Part shown: in pieces, positions 1 through 10,769 of the stretch
How the letters are laid out: each line of letters opens with the position of its first letter
Numbering within the stretch: position 1 is the first letter of the stretch
Assembly: GCF_029852145.1 (NCBI RefSeq)
Contig: NC_079970.1
Span: 8,432,001-8,496,000, forward strand
Origin: Microplitis mediator
Taxonomy: Eukaryota > Arthropoda > Insecta > Hymenoptera > Braconidae
Length of the DNA stretch: 64,000 nucleotides
Direction of reading: 5' to 3'
Program-made: the position numbers and the translations under genes
Notes under the pieces: model-generated
Database searches by the model: none
Told to the model about the DNA's origin: nothing
Seen by the model: only the letters and a program-made list of their open reading frames with translations

Positions 1-299
1 AGCAGGAAATATTGTTTCTGCTAAAAAACAGTTTGTTGTTAGAAAATGCGGATCTATTAATATTTTTCTATCAAAATAGAGATATCACTGAAGGACTTAG
101 TGATTAACTAAGTTAAAATTATAAACAAAGTTATACTTTTAACTCAAAAATCTTATAAATTGTAATTATTTTATTTTAAAATTGTTTTATGTATTTATAT
201 TACAATTGCTTCTTCAGCTTAAAATTTTATTTAATTCGATTATTCCTACTTGCCTCCTAACATTGGGTGGCAAATTATTAAAAAATTTAATTAATTATT

Positions 300-618
300 T
301 TAATCCAGCGCTCATTAGCTAAGTTGATTGGAGTTAACCGGTTAAATTTTCGGCTTAAAATTATTTTTTTCTCAATTCACGATAATTTTGTAATTTTGAG
401 GAAATATTACTATTGTTTTTTTTTTCTGTTTTGTAGATCTTATAACACACACTCACACCCTTATACTCCGATCAGAGTTAATTTACTTTGTATGTACAAC
501 CTTTTTAAAACCGTTTGAATCATGCTAAGTAGCACCTCTACAGCGATGTGAGTTCATTTTATCACCGCACCAGTGTTAAAATGAGTCCATTTTCACACCG
601 CTTTTTTTACAGTGTAAA
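300..618 (-). mobile_element. Copy of the gtgttaaaa/ACACCG foldback family (partial)
   Basis: The reverse complement of this stretch matches 26472-26780. The translated shadows share SIHDNFVIL and TPIR.NLL.MY, which reflects DNA homology and not a gene. The end near 618 (tttacagtgta) is the terminal motif. The element sits directly beside the C2 exon donor. Confidence 0.7.
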
Positions 619-644
619 GATATACAATGTGTTTTTTTTTTTAC

Positions 645-979
645 CTGGCAAGAGTGTCTTGAGCAGGTCGTCCATCAGGAGCAATGAGGTCTCTCGCTTC
701 AAGAACACTAACGACAAGATCACCCTCGATATCAGCTCCACGTCCACCCCAACGTTCGTACTCAAGACCAACGCAAATGAGCCCAACAACAGCAACTTCT
801 TCAAGATCTCCAAGTATTACACTAGTATCTGAGCAAACACTTTCACAACTTATCGCTCTCTTTAAGTTTGTTTCATCAGGTGGAGGTTCAGGCTCAGGTC
901 CCTGTGAACTACGTCGGCTATTCGAACTTATTCCTTCGACATCCATGTTTGAATATCCATATGAATCTTCAATTAATTG
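645..979 (-). CDS. Exon opening the C2 domain
   Basis: The acceptor tttttag at 981-980 and the donor CCAG|GTAAAA at 644 bound an open exon. It encodes QLIEDSYGYSNMDVEG, then a Ser- and Pro-rich part, then CESVCSDTSV, then the first two C2 strands (GLICVGLEYE, DLVVSVLEARDLIAPDG). The exon ends two bases into an arginine codon, so the C2 domain continues in an exon beyond the left edge. An insertion of a dispersed repeat lies about 25 bases past the donor. Confidence 0.85.
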
Positions 980-3900
980 CTAAAAATTTGATAAAAAAGT
1001 AACGTAATATATATTTCGAGTCATAATAATAATCAAAAAATTTAATTTAACTTACTTGTGATAATCTTCTCTGCAACTGTACTTCTTCAAGAGCATTATA
1101 GAGATCTTGACTGCTACGTCTTCTAAAAAACAAATAAAAAAGACTTTATTATATTAAATATGTCGGATTTTAATTAGCATTAAGGGATTTCCATAACAAT
1201 TCCGGTTTAATAATCAAACAAGTAAAATTGTGCCTACCTTACATTATCAATGCCTTCCATCTCAGCGTATTCATGAAGCCCGTTAAGTCTTTCCATACTC
1301 TTCCTTCTCTGTTCCAAGCTATTAAATATATCCTAACAAATGAAAGAAAAAAAAAGTTAAAAAGCTCGAAAAATATATTTATGTCTCTCGAAATTCATAT
1401 AATACTCGTTAAATAATACCTCTGAGGTTCTCGTAAAACTTGGATCAGACATGTAGGGATAGGGCTCCTGGCTGAGGTCTTTTAAAAGCAGCGGCGATGC
1501 CGGGGGATCCTGAAGGCTGTTGTATACCTACAACCAAAGAGTAAACAAATAAGAAAGCGGAAGGGGGAAAGTACGAATGGCTTTTGTCACGTCGTACAAA
1601 CATTCATTTTTGAATAAAAGGGGCGTCACCAGACTAGTGTAAACTTAAAGCAAAAAATTGGGGATTTTTTTTCTTAAGTAGAGAGAGAGAGCGATTTTGC
1701 TTGTATTATCTACTTAACACATGTTGATATTTCATTAAATATGTCACCTTAAATCTGTGTTTTAATTTGGTTCCAAAGATTTAATAATAACTATTATAGT
1801 CAATAAAGCTTTTGCTTTGAAATTGATTTTATCTTTAAAAATGTTGCTATACTTAAAGTATAGAGCCAAATTAATTTAACAAAGATTTCCCTAGAAAAAA
1901 ACAAAAAAAACCATGTGAGATCGCAGGGGAACCCGTAAGAATCCATATAGGAAAGTGTGGATTTATGCGAGAATCTTTGGGAATTGTTATAGGAGCGTAT
2001 GGATTTATATAAAAATCCATGTAGGAAACCATGGGTATCTGGATTCCCATGTGGGAAATCCACATAGGAAATTGTAGGTACCTGGATTTCCACATAGGAA
2101 CTCGACATAGGCACTTGGATATATAGATTACTTTGTGGGAAATTTATATAGGAATCTGGATTTCTATGAGTATCGTCTATTGATACGCGTATATGAATAA
2201 AAAAAAACAGATTAATATTCTATTGGCAGGATAATTTTTAATAAAAAATTAATTAATAGATGCTCTTTTTATCAGTATTCGTAATAAGTTATTGATTTAT
2301 TAACTAAGTCAAGAAGTATTATATCTTTATAAAAATTACAAATAATTTTAATAAAACACTCAATTAGGAATCGTACAAAGGTATTGTACTCCATCAGGAA
2401 AGTTTATGGAAACACATATGCTTTTAATGGTATTTGTATCAACAACGTGACGCTTTTTGTTAATTTTCCTAATTCCTAATCCATACAAGATTCCCATGTG
2501 GATTTTGACAAGGTGCAGACTCCCATGGGCTGACTCAGTGTGGGTTCCCATAGGAACCCATATGAGAATCTGTACCGAGATCTATGCTGGATTTCTATAG
2601 GAAACCATATGTACCTTGCAATAGGGTATGTGATAATCATTATCATGCTTCTATGTTAACTATTCGTTTTTCGTATAGTAATATTTACTATTGTTGATAG
2701 CAGTAGCTATCACCTAGATAGTAATATTTCTTATGTCTGAAAATTTTTTTCATTTTGTCTTCTGAGATAGTAACGATCATCATCACAGATTAGAATATCG
2801 TCGATAGGAAAAGTTAGCATAAAAGAATAAGAATCATTAAAATGTAAAGATGGGAATAGTTACTTCGTTAAGATGGGAAGTATTACTACTTTTTTTTTTC
2901 AGTGTGTAGGAATCCATCCGAAAATGTCATGTGGGAACCCTCATAGGAATCTAGGTTAGATTCCCGTATGAATTTTTTTGATAGGGTTTCAAATTTTAAA
3001 TGATAAACTTCTGAATAACCTTTCTCCGCTTATTGATTAGTTAAGCGAGTCGATGATTATTAAAATGGTTGAAACTGGATTTATATAGGCTTCAACGATT
3101 GTCGTTTAAAGCTTTGTTTCCTAAAACTATTCAAATATTATTTGAGCACAAAATAGATAGATATTTAATTGAGATAAAATGGCAGTACAAAAAATGAATA
3201 ACAAAAACCTATATTGGCTGAAACTCATTCATAAAAAAATAACTAATAACACAAAACAAAGTAGAAAGTACAAGACGTATCGTTTTCACGATGCATAATA
3301 GTAATTAAAAAATTTTAACAACTTGTATGCACTTTGTTCCATTTATGGAGAGTTTTTTGTAAGGGATATGGGGTAATAGCACTCATGTGTGACCAGCCAA
3401 TCGAGTATTTTACCTCTTGTGCGGTCCGGTGAGCTTCCAAATTAAGCTCGGGACTGTAAAGGTCGGATGTTCGCCTCGAGCAATCAATACCAATCGCCGC
3501 GGATTCACCATTGATGTAGAGATTCGAAACCTCATCTTGTATACCATTTACTGTACCACTTTTTTCTAACTGAAGACTCGATCGCCTAATTGTAGGAAAA
3601 GATAGCGTTGGAACTTGCTGAGCTGATGAAAGCACGGAACTGTCAATTGAATAATATGAATTTCCATGATTAGCAATAGTTAAAATTTTGTCTAAAAAAC
3701 ATCAAAACAAAAAAAATCTCACAGTAAGATTAAAAATGAAGATATCTTACTTGTAAAATTCTGACGCATCGATATAACTTTGAGAAGTAACAGATCTAAG
3801 AGCACTGAATATTCTTTCGCCAGTAGTAGGACTACTTTTTCGATGTGAATCGTGATTTGATGGATCTGGTGGTGCTGGTGGAGGAACAGGACTTGGCGTA

Positions 3901-6262
3901 TCAGTATCACCCGGTGTGAGGACTCCATCGTCTTCTGTAAGGTCATCATGTGTTTGATCACTCAACGAATCATAAATAGGAACATCTGGCAAGCTCTGTA
4001 TATACTGTGATACTCTCTGCAGGCCCTGGATTTTAGAATTTCCATGAATGCCATAATTAAGATCATCTGAGAATATATTTGCATTTCTAAATGGCGTCAT
4101 TTCAATACTTTGCATCATTTCATCCTTTTCTCCAAGATTATGTGGATAAATCTGTGAATTTTGGAGTAACTTTGAAATTGTTTCGGATCCATATATCGAC
4201 TCCATAATTGTTTGAGTTGTTGAATTGGAGTTGGCAAAATTGAAACTGCTAAATGACCCCCTCGAGTCGTTTCTTACGTGTTGCCGTATTTGGTGTTGTT
4301 GTTGTTGCTGCTGCTGTTGTTGTTGTGTTTGTTGTTGTTGATGTTGCTGCTGCAGCTGCTGCTGTTGTTGCTGTTGTTGTTGCTGTTTTTGTTGCTGCAG
4401 CTGCTGCTGTTGTTGTACTTGTTGAAGTTTTTGTTGTTGCTGCTGCTGTTGTTGTTGTTGTTGTTGCTGCAACTGCTGCTGTTGTTGTACTTGTTGTTCT
4501 TGTTGCTGCTGCTGCTGTTGTTGTTGTTGTTTTTGAGTCGAAGTCTTGTAATCAGGATAACTTGAAATAGATCGAAGATTTTCAGAGTTTTTTTTTATGC
4601 CACGTTCATTGAGCTGAGAAGATGGAACTCCATATTTTAGCTTAGCCGTGTCTTCAATAAGATCATAAGGTCTATATGGAGCCTCTCGATTAATTCTACT
4701 GAAATATGTATCTTTGATTCTTTCTTCTAAGTTATCTAAGCTATCACAATGAGATTCAAAGCTCAACTTAACATCTGATTGATTATTGACAGAATAAGCT
4801 GTCGTTTGAATACTCTCAGGTACAGATTTAGTATGTGAATTGAAGTGTAATGAATTCAACCCATTAATAGATTGTTTACTTTGCTGACTATACGTTTTTG
4901 GAACTTCATTTTGAAATACAAAAACAGATGGTGCCATGTTTCGATCATTTCGATTATGAGGACCTGTAGGTCGTGGTACTGGTGGTGGTGTCAAAGGGCC
5001 AGGTCCTGATTCTTGCATTCGTAAATACTCTGCTGCATTGTGCGTTTGCAATGGAGAAGGTCTAGGCCGTGCAGTTGGTCTTGGTTGGGGTGCTGGTCTC
5101 AATGGTTGAGGTGGTATCATACTTGAATTGACTCCCAAGGGAGGATGAAGATCTCGATCTACTGCTTCAAATCTATCAAACATATAAATAAAATGTAGCA
5201 ATAACATATATATAGAGTGCACTTGGTATATTGTAAGAGAGAAAAAATTAATTAAAATTAATTAATAACCATTTCCCTTTTGCAAATTATTTTCAAGATA
5301 AATTTCCATCATCATATTTATAGTATTCTACTATCTAAAAATAATAAACTATTTTCAGCCGTAAGATAGACAATGGGATAGACAGTCTATCACACCCACG
5401 AGAGTCACGGTATACTCTTCCCGTGGTCTTCCTTTTACTTTGACGATCAACTGGAATAAAATCCATTTGTTTGTTTGTGGCTAAAGTAATTCAATTTTAA
5501 AATGTATTTTAGTATTTAAAAATAATAATTGATTACATTATATTTATTATTGTTTATTCTCTATCAATAATCATTGATAATAATTAATGTATTGATTAAT
5601 TGACACGAAAAATAAGGTAAATTAAATAAAAATGATGTACGACATTAGCAATTTCCTAGAATACTTACCGTGTAAAAGCTCCTTGAGCATCCAACCGAAG
5701 ATCACTATCGCTGTGTAAAAGATGCTGAGACGTATTACCAGACTGTCGATAAAGTCCCGGAATCGTCTGGGCGGTTGGATGCTGAGCTTTCACCAGTCCT
5801 ACCTAGAAATTGTAGAGGTATGGCATTTCAATTACATCCTTTCCTACAGGAGATGAAAAATGTAGTTTGTGATGATAAAGCTTGTGGTGGTACCTTCTCT
5901 TCTCGTGGAGCCCATAACCAAGACAATCTCTGTCTCCATTCTTCGCACACACTCCAGATGTTACGCGTACCCCATTTCCAATTTATACAATATCTGTGCA
6001 ATTAATGTATTATTTATAATATTCAACGTTTTTTATTTACATATTGATCGAAATATTAATATTATTTAAATTAAATACAACGAGTACTATAATTATTTGA
6101 TGGACAGAGCTAAAAATTTACAAAAATTGAGTGGAAAGAAAATAAATGAAGAATCGAAAATGAAAAAAGGAATAACACTAGCCTCCGGTAAAAAGCAAAA
6201 GCTGCTCCAGCGATGACTACAATGGCTAAAGCAACCCCTAGGGTTGTTACTACCCAGCTCAT
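645..6262 (-). CDS. Synaptotagmin-like membrane protein with C2 domain (partial, 9 coding exons)
   Basis: Joining nine exons (6262-6183, 5993-5894, 5802-5669, 5172-3751, 3639-3414, 1527-1420, 1332-1238, 1122-1056, 979-645) gives one open frame of 855 codons plus two bases, with every junction phase matching. It starts with MSWVVTTLGVALAIVV, a single hydrophobic helix (about residues 2-24), followed by FYRR and a Trp-rich juxtamembrane stretch. A Pro-, Ser- and Gln-rich linker without evident fold follows, with a glutamine run near residues 319-400 and short charged helical stretches near 650-745. From about residue 810 a C2 domain begins (GLICVGLEYE, then DLVVSVLEARDL), and the gene runs off the left edge within it. 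In the synaptotagmin family such proteins are membrane anchored and bind phospholipid or SNAREs through C2 domains in vesicle traffic. Which member this is cannot be decided without the rest of the C2 region. A RIM-like or other C2 protein is less likely because of the N-terminal helix. Confidence 0.72.
1056..1122 (-). CDS. Small linker exon
   Basis: This 67-base exon encodes RRSSQDLYNALEEVQLQRRL, then SQ, a charged and probably helical stretch. The donor is CAA|GTAAGT-like at 1055 and the acceptor is ttttttag at 1124-1123. The first base completes an arginine codon begun in the upstream exon, and the last codon joins in phase to QLIEDS of the next exon. Confidence 0.85.
1238..1332 (-). CDS. 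Small linker exon
   Basis: The exon encodes DIFNSLEQRRKSMERLNGLH, then EYAEMEGIDNV and two bases of an arginine codon. Its acceptor is atttgttag at 1334-1333 and its donor is AAG|GTAGGC. It is charged and likely helical, and it is in frame with both neighbours. Confidence 0.85.
1420..1527 (-). CDS. Linker exon, exactly 36 codons
   Basis: The phase 0 acceptor ggttgtag and the phase 0 donor GAG|GTATTA flank VYNSLQDPPASPLLLKDLSQ, then EPYPYMSDPSFTRTSE. Because it is phase 0 at both ends it could be skipped without a frame break. The intron on its 5' side (1528-3413) is filled with word-repeat elements. Confidence 0.85.
1890..2985. mobile_element. Word-repeat element, word like GGAATCCATATAGGAA
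   Basis: Arms at about 1911-2160, 2470-2620 and 2905-2985 consist of degenerate copies of a near-palindromic word (gattcccatgtgggaaatcc; ccataggaacccatatgaga). An A/T-rich spacer lies at 2165-2360. A stretch at 2640-2890 carries another word (tagtaatatttactattg) and looks like a nested insertion. It fills the intron between exons 3414 and 1527. Confidence 0.6.
2986..3413. other. Intronic, no recognisable feature
   Basis: AT-rich intron sequence. I see no repeat motif, RNA gene or open frame of note. The part from 3315 reads as an extension of the exon frame beyond its donor and is not coding. Confidence 0.6.
3414..3639 (-). CDS. Linker exon
   Basis: The exon encodes SVLSSAQQVPTLSFPTIRRS through LEAHRTAQE (75 codons plus one leading base), Ser/Thr-rich with basic patches. 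Its donor is GAG|GTAAAA at 3413. The acceptor was chosen at ttgacag (3641-3640) because only this AG keeps phase with the upstream exon. A better pyrimidine-rich AG about 40 bases upstream would meet a stop codon. Confidence 0.75.
3751..5172 (-). CDS. Large low-complexity exon with polyglutamine
   Basis: The acceptor tttgatag at 5174-5173 and the donor ACAA|GTAAGA at 3750 bound 1422 bases open throughout. The product begins FEAVDRDLHPPLGVNSSM, is Pro/Arg-rich (PRPTARPRPSP), then has a glutamine run of about 80 residues with scattered Leu, Val, Lys and His. It ends with a Pro-rich acidic part (DGVLTPGDTDTPSPVPPPAP) and SQSYIDASEFY. The antisense poly-Val/Leu open frames here are shadows of the CAG/CAA tract. 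Confidence 0.9.
4283..4531 (-). repeat. CAG/CAA trinucleotide tract (polyGln coding)
   Basis: On the minus strand this is about 80 codons of mixed CAG and CAA with few interruptions (Leu, Val, Lys, His, Thr). The CAA/CAG mixture shows partial decay of a pure repeat. Length polymorphism is likely. Confidence 0.95.
5173..5668. other. Intron
   Basis: AT-rich intron between the VGLVKAQ and polyGln exons. It contains a short complementary stretch near 5340-5450 (agacagtctatcacacccac region) but nothing I can name. Confidence 0.6.
5669..5802 (-). CDS. Juxtamembrane linker exon
   Basis: The donor ACACG|GTAAGTAT is strong, and the acceptor is atttctag at 5804-5803. The exon encodes VGLVKAQHPTAQTIPGLYRQ through LRLDAQGAFT plus two bases that form Arg with the next exon (FEAVDRD). 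Confidence 0.82.
5894..5993 (-). CDS. Tryptophan-rich juxtamembrane exon
   Basis: One leading base plus 33 codons encode YCINWKWGTRNIWSVCEEWR, then QRLSWLWAPREEK. The donor is AAG|GTACCA at 5893 and the acceptor is attgcacag. The exon is in phase with the Met exon only if that exon uses a GC donor (AG|GCTAGT), and it joins phase 0 to VGLVKAQ after a 91-base intron. Six Trp in 33 residues next to the helix suggest a membrane-interface segment. It may be alternatively used. Confidence 0.6.
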
Positions 6263-6318
6263 CCTCTTAGTTTAATCTCAATCTCAGACCCTATTCGGAT
6301 TCCAATCACCAGTCAGAG
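6183..6318 (-). CDS. Start-codon exon with N-terminal membrane segment
   Basis: A 5' UTR acceptor (tttgtttcag at 6320-6319) is followed by 56 bases of leader and an ATG at 6262-6260. The ATG begins MSWVVTTLGVALAIVVIAGA, then AFAFYR, a type III-like signal anchor with Arg on the cytosolic side. There are no other in-frame ATGs in the exon. The exon could end at a GC donor (6182-6181) or at CTA|GTGTTA (6178); the first keeps the downstream phase. Confidence 0.75.
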
Positions 6319-7333
6319 CTGAAACAAACCACAAATTTGTGATTATTCTTTTTTCTGGCATCTAGATATACACTTATCTTCGTAATCCGTTGTCATAATC
6401 CGAAATATGAGAAAAAAAATCTTTTATGTTTATAAAAAAAAAGTTTAATTTTAATGGCTTTTCTCACTTTTAATTCTAAAGAAATTTCATTTTGCATAAA
6501 AGATTAAATTTAAATTATAATCATTTTACTTTCAATAAAGACAAGCTACAAATTTATTGTGAATCAATGAATAAACGAACAAACCATGTTTTATGAAATT
6601 ACAGAAATCTATAGTATTTTGCTATTATAAAATAATTTTAAAAAAAGTTTAAATAATGTATAAGGAATATCGTATTGAGAAATTTTTATTATTTCACATT
6701 TTTACCAGAAAAAAAAAATAAAAATATAGATATATACTTTATAAATTAAAAAAAATCTATATGTAAATATAAGTACTTATGTACAGAATGAATAGTTCCT
6801 TTCATAAAACAATTTTTTTTTCAATGGAGTAATGGAGTTTACAGCCCTGCCTTTTAGTCACATTGATGCATGGTCTTGTGTCTCTGACACATAAGAGGTC
6901 ATGAAAGAAGAGTTGGTTAAGTGTACTTGGTCTGCAATCTCTCCCTATTCATAGCTTCTTTCTGTTTCTAGACACGTCTTCAATTTATTGGAACTACTTA
7001 TAAACAAAAGCCAAGTTGCGTGAAAAAATTGTACTATCAGATTATATACTACTTAATTAATGGTTAAAATTGAAGAATAAACAATTAAGTATAATTGTAC
7101 TAAACTATTTATTAAAGCTGAGTTTTCAGTTGGAAGTCAAAGTTAGAAGAGAAAATACAAAATGAATCTATTTCATGCTAAATAGACGGTGCCAGAGGCT
7201 GAAAGTTCATTGACAATATTTGTATAGTCTACTCTATCAAAAGTATAATGAATGTTGTCGCTGAACTTTGAGATAACCTAGACTAGTATAGAATTTTAGA
7301 ATTTTAGCTTTTAAAAATTTAACTTTCCACCTT
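6319..7333. other. Start of giant intron, no feature recognised
   Basis: AT-rich sequence. A slightly less AT-rich segment at 6840-6970 (tcacattgatgcatggtcttg) shows no open frame or repeat signature. Confidence 0.5.
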
Positions 7334-7616
7334 CCCTGGCGGTTTTGAATCACCCTGAAAACAGCCGGGAAACACCCTGGGAGTGGAAACACGGTGGAAT
7401 CACGGTGGATCCAGGGTGGTTACACGGTGGGTTTGTGCCATTTTATCACCGTGGAATCAGGGTGGGTACACCGTGTTACCACCGTGAAATCAGGGTGGTT
7501 ACACGGTGTACCCACCCTGATTCCACGGTGATAAAATGAAAAAAGGCCCACCGTGTAACCACCGTGGATCCACCGTGATTCCACCGTATTTCCAAAGTGA
7601 TTCAAAACCGCCAGGG
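7334..7616. mobile_element. Word-repeat foldback element, word CACGGTGG
   Basis: The ends CCCTGGCGGTTTTGAATCAC and its reverse complement at 7595-7616 form imperfect terminal inverted repeats. The interior is about 15 tandem, variably oriented copies of CACGGTGGAATC/CAGGGTGG/GTTACACGGTG. It is GC-rich against the surroundings. The antisense and sense frames read pseudo-repeats and are not genes. Confidence 0.85.
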
Positions 7617-7824
7617 TTGATCATTACTATTAATTTCTGACCCAAAACATTGAATTTATCAAGTGTAATCGTGAACAAAACGTTAAAAAACTATCCTCAT
7701 TGATTATATTTTAGTTCTCGAATTCTCAGAGATTAATACGAAACCCAACTTTTTTCGAGTTCGAAAATTCAAAAGTGTTCGAAGGTATTCTCGAGCTTAA
7801 AGAGCTCGAGCATGTGTATTGACA

Positions 7825-8235
7825 ATTATATTAATCATTAAATTGAAAATAGTCGATTTTCTAACTAAAAGTTAATTATTTATGATAATCAGAACATTAA
7901 AAAAATTTATATACTTAGTCAAAAGCCAATTACCAATTAATATCGTTCGTTTTGTGCTTAAAAATATTTAGCTGAATTTTTGATAAAATTCTTTAATCAA
8001 GAAAAAATAATGTTAATAGGTGGTTTTTACTTGAATAAGGATATGATTTTGTTTCTTATGCTATGGTCATCATCGAAATACTTTCGAGTCAAAAAGTCTA
8101 CTATTTTGATTTTTATAATCTATCAAAAACGATAAAAGTGCGATTTTTTTTAATCGTGTTGACGTTTGAATTTAAATAACTGAAAAGCATTCAGTAATTT
8201 CGAAAACTTAGTGGAAGATAATTTGTAAGCTTTCC
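7825..8235. repeat. Dispersed repeat, inverted copy at 45585-46000
   Basis: Sequence such as tagtcgattttctaactaaa followed by gttaattattta, and later gtgcgattttttttaatcgt, recurs in reverse orientation at 45585-46000 with insertions and substitutions. No coding potential is visible. It is probably a degraded non-autonomous element. Confidence 0.7.
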
Positions 8236-8239
8236 TTGT

Positions 8240-9535
8240 CAGCCGAAAATTAGTTATTAATAATAACGTGATAAAACATAATGTATAGTAGTGTAGAAGA
8301 AATAGTGTAAAAATCCATTTTCAGACTTTAAAATGAAATTACATTTTACATTAAAGTTACGTTACGGAGAGTAATCTAGCTATTACCAGGTTAATTATAT
8401 ATTGCTGATAGAAATTTGTCACATGAGTGGCATCATATTCACGCGTACCTATGTGTAAAGCATGTGGAGATATTTTGAAATTGGTAGTAGTAGTTGCTAC
8501 AGCGGTGGTTCATACAAGTTAATGAGAAAGAGAAATAAAACAAACAAAAAAGCACGCTTTTATTATCTCAAGGCTATATACAATGGTAGCAATTAGTAGT
8601 GCGCAGGATTCTAGCCTGCAGCGTCACTCAGTTATCCTGCTTCCATCGTCTTCTTTTTTCTCCATACACATTTTTCAACCTCGACTTTGTTTTTTTTTAT
8701 TCTTCCTATTTTCATTCATTTATTTGACATAAAGAAAATGAATAAAAATAAATATAACAAACAAAAATAAATAAATAGAAATTTTTTTTTATCATAAATA
8801 TTACAAATTAATTATTTTATAAGTTTAGTAAGCAAATCAAGTGAATTAGATATCAGTTGAAATTGAAAAATAACAAAAAGATTATTTTATTTTACTCTCA
8901 ATTGGTTTCTCGATTGACACCCCCTCAGACAATGTACATCCAATCGTTTTATCTATAGATATATTTTTCAATTCTACTTATCGGATTTGATCGTTTACTT
9001 TTCCTTGTATTGGCGTTTTAACTTATAGCTGATTGCTGTATTTCATAGTTCAATATCCGATATGTACTCTGAAACCTATTGTGAGTTTAATGTTTTTGTC
9101 TCAGATACGATCTAGAACTAACTTCGAATAAATTAGTCGCAATGTTTTAACTAATTACTCTTCAAATTTGCAATTTTTTGGAAACAATAAAATTTTTGTA
9201 ATCACCTTGAAACTTAAAAACAATGCTCACTTGAGTATTTATGATTTTAAATCATTTTTTATGTTTATCATGAAGATGTATTCGGTTTCAAAACTTTTCG
9301 CTTTTCAAATTAAGAAAAAAAAAAAACTATATGTAAAAGTTTATTTTCTGCACAAATTGTCAAAATTGAATGGTTTTTACGGAATTCAAATGAGTTTTTC
9401 AAAATATAGTGCACAATAAACTTTAAAGTGAATTAAACAAATAGTTAATCATTTGTTTAAATACTCAAAAACCCCACTGTAAGTGAGTAGTGAACACGTA
9501 AAGTGAAACTGGAGTGGTTGATTTGTTATTTATTC
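8240..9535. other. Intronic, no gene
   Basis: AT-rich sequence with simple A/T runs. A short less AT-rich segment at 8580-8660 (gcgcaggattctagcctgca) has no frame. Nothing is supportable. Confidence 0.5.
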
Positions 9536-9645
9536 ACTCCCCTTCGGAGCTCCTTGAGCTCGAAAAAATTATTGTGAATACATTTTCAAGCTCGAAGATA
9601 CTCTTGAATGCACTTTTTTTTTGAGCTCTTCGAGCCCAAAAAAAG
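9536..9645. repeat. GAGCTCGAAAA dispersed repeat
   Basis: ttcggagctccttgagctcg, then attattgtgaatacattttc and gagctcttcgag. Related copies are at 37790-37905 and 51330-51435, with fragments at 7735-7815, 16225-16275 and 62930-62950. Two copies are preceded by gcgggcc...cccgc. Confidence 0.7.
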
Positions 9646-9714
9646 TAATGTATTCCATTGAACAACAAAATTTTAAAAAATCGCAAATCATTAAGTCACA
9701 AAAAAATTAAGATT

Positions 9715-10435
9715 TTGTGCATTCACGGGAAAAAATCACCATGCATGATTCAGGCAAGGCCAAGCATGGATCATGCATGAATCATGCACGATCAAGCATG
9801 ATTCATGCAAAGGCTTGTATGAGCATGCACAATCATACATATGCATGCATGAATCATAAAAAATTATGCATGAGCATGCATGATTCATGGAAAGCCCATG
9901 CCTGATCATGCCTGGCCATGTATGAAGGGTAATGAACGTTCAGATATGAACTTGTATGACTCAGCATGATTTTATATGACCATACATGACCATGCCTGAT
10001 CTCGCAGAACCATACTCAATCATGCATGAACATGAATAATAATGATTTGCGAAAAAATAATGGTCATACATGACTGAGTATTGCTTTGCATGATTGTACA
10101 TAAGCATGCATGATCCATATAAAGTTATGCTTGATCACGTATGATTCATGCAAAGTCATCGTGAGTCATGCACGTTTATACACGATTACGTTTGACGGCG
10201 AATAATAATCACGCATGATATAACACAAAGTCCAATTAAATCATGCATAACTACGCTTGACGGACAAAGCATGGTGACGCATAAGCATATATGACTGAGA
10301 ATGGCTTTGTATGATCATACATGAGCATGCAAATTTATGCTTGATTACGAATGATTCATGCAAAGCCATATTCAATCATGCATGACTGGGAATGAATGGT
10401 CGTGTATGAGCATGTATGATTAAATACGACTTTGC
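9715..10435. mobile_element. Word-repeat element, word CATGCATGATTCATG
   Basis: After ATTCACGGGAAAAAAT there follow dozens of variants of catgcatgattcatgcaaag and catacatgaccatgcctgat over about 700 bases. The word is itself palindromic (CATGCATG). The left end resembles the CACGGAAAAA termini seen at 25952 and 32109. No matching right end is clear, so it may be truncated. Confidence 0.7.
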
Positions 10436-10769
10436 ATTAATTAAATGACAGAAATTTATAATTATAAAGTTGTATAATAAATTATTCCTAAGAAATGGCA
10501 TACATTTGGGCAAAACTAAATGTAAGTAATCACAATAACAAGCGAAAGGAGTTATAAATTAGACCATAACCTCGAAATGTGATATCCGGAAAAAATTCCG
10601 AGAACAGTAAATTTTTTAATGTTTTGTTGACGATAGATTCTAAACTAACGGACCGATCACAATAAATTATGCAGTGATTAAAAGAGACAGTAAAGGTGAG
10701 GATTTGTTATAATTTTTGAAACATTTAATAATACATCATATATTATAAGGTATCTTATTATCGCGGACT

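Noticed and set aside
324..518. Open frame resembling the 26540-26776 minus frame, as if a conserved small protein
   Set aside because: The similarity is at DNA level along a dispersed foldback repeat, in the same AT-rich A/T runs; no start, stop or splice conservation.
4253..4570. Plus-strand open frames of poly-Val/Ala and poly-Leu
   Set aside because: They are antisense readings of the CAG/CAA tract inside the polyGln exon.
7345..7605. Repetitive proteins encoded by both strands of the CACGGTGG element
   Set aside because: Symmetric frames arise from the palindromic word; there is no codon-level constraint.
9715..10435. CRISPR-like array
   Set aside because: Repeat words are short, degenerate and in both orientations, without constant spacers, in a eukaryotic context.
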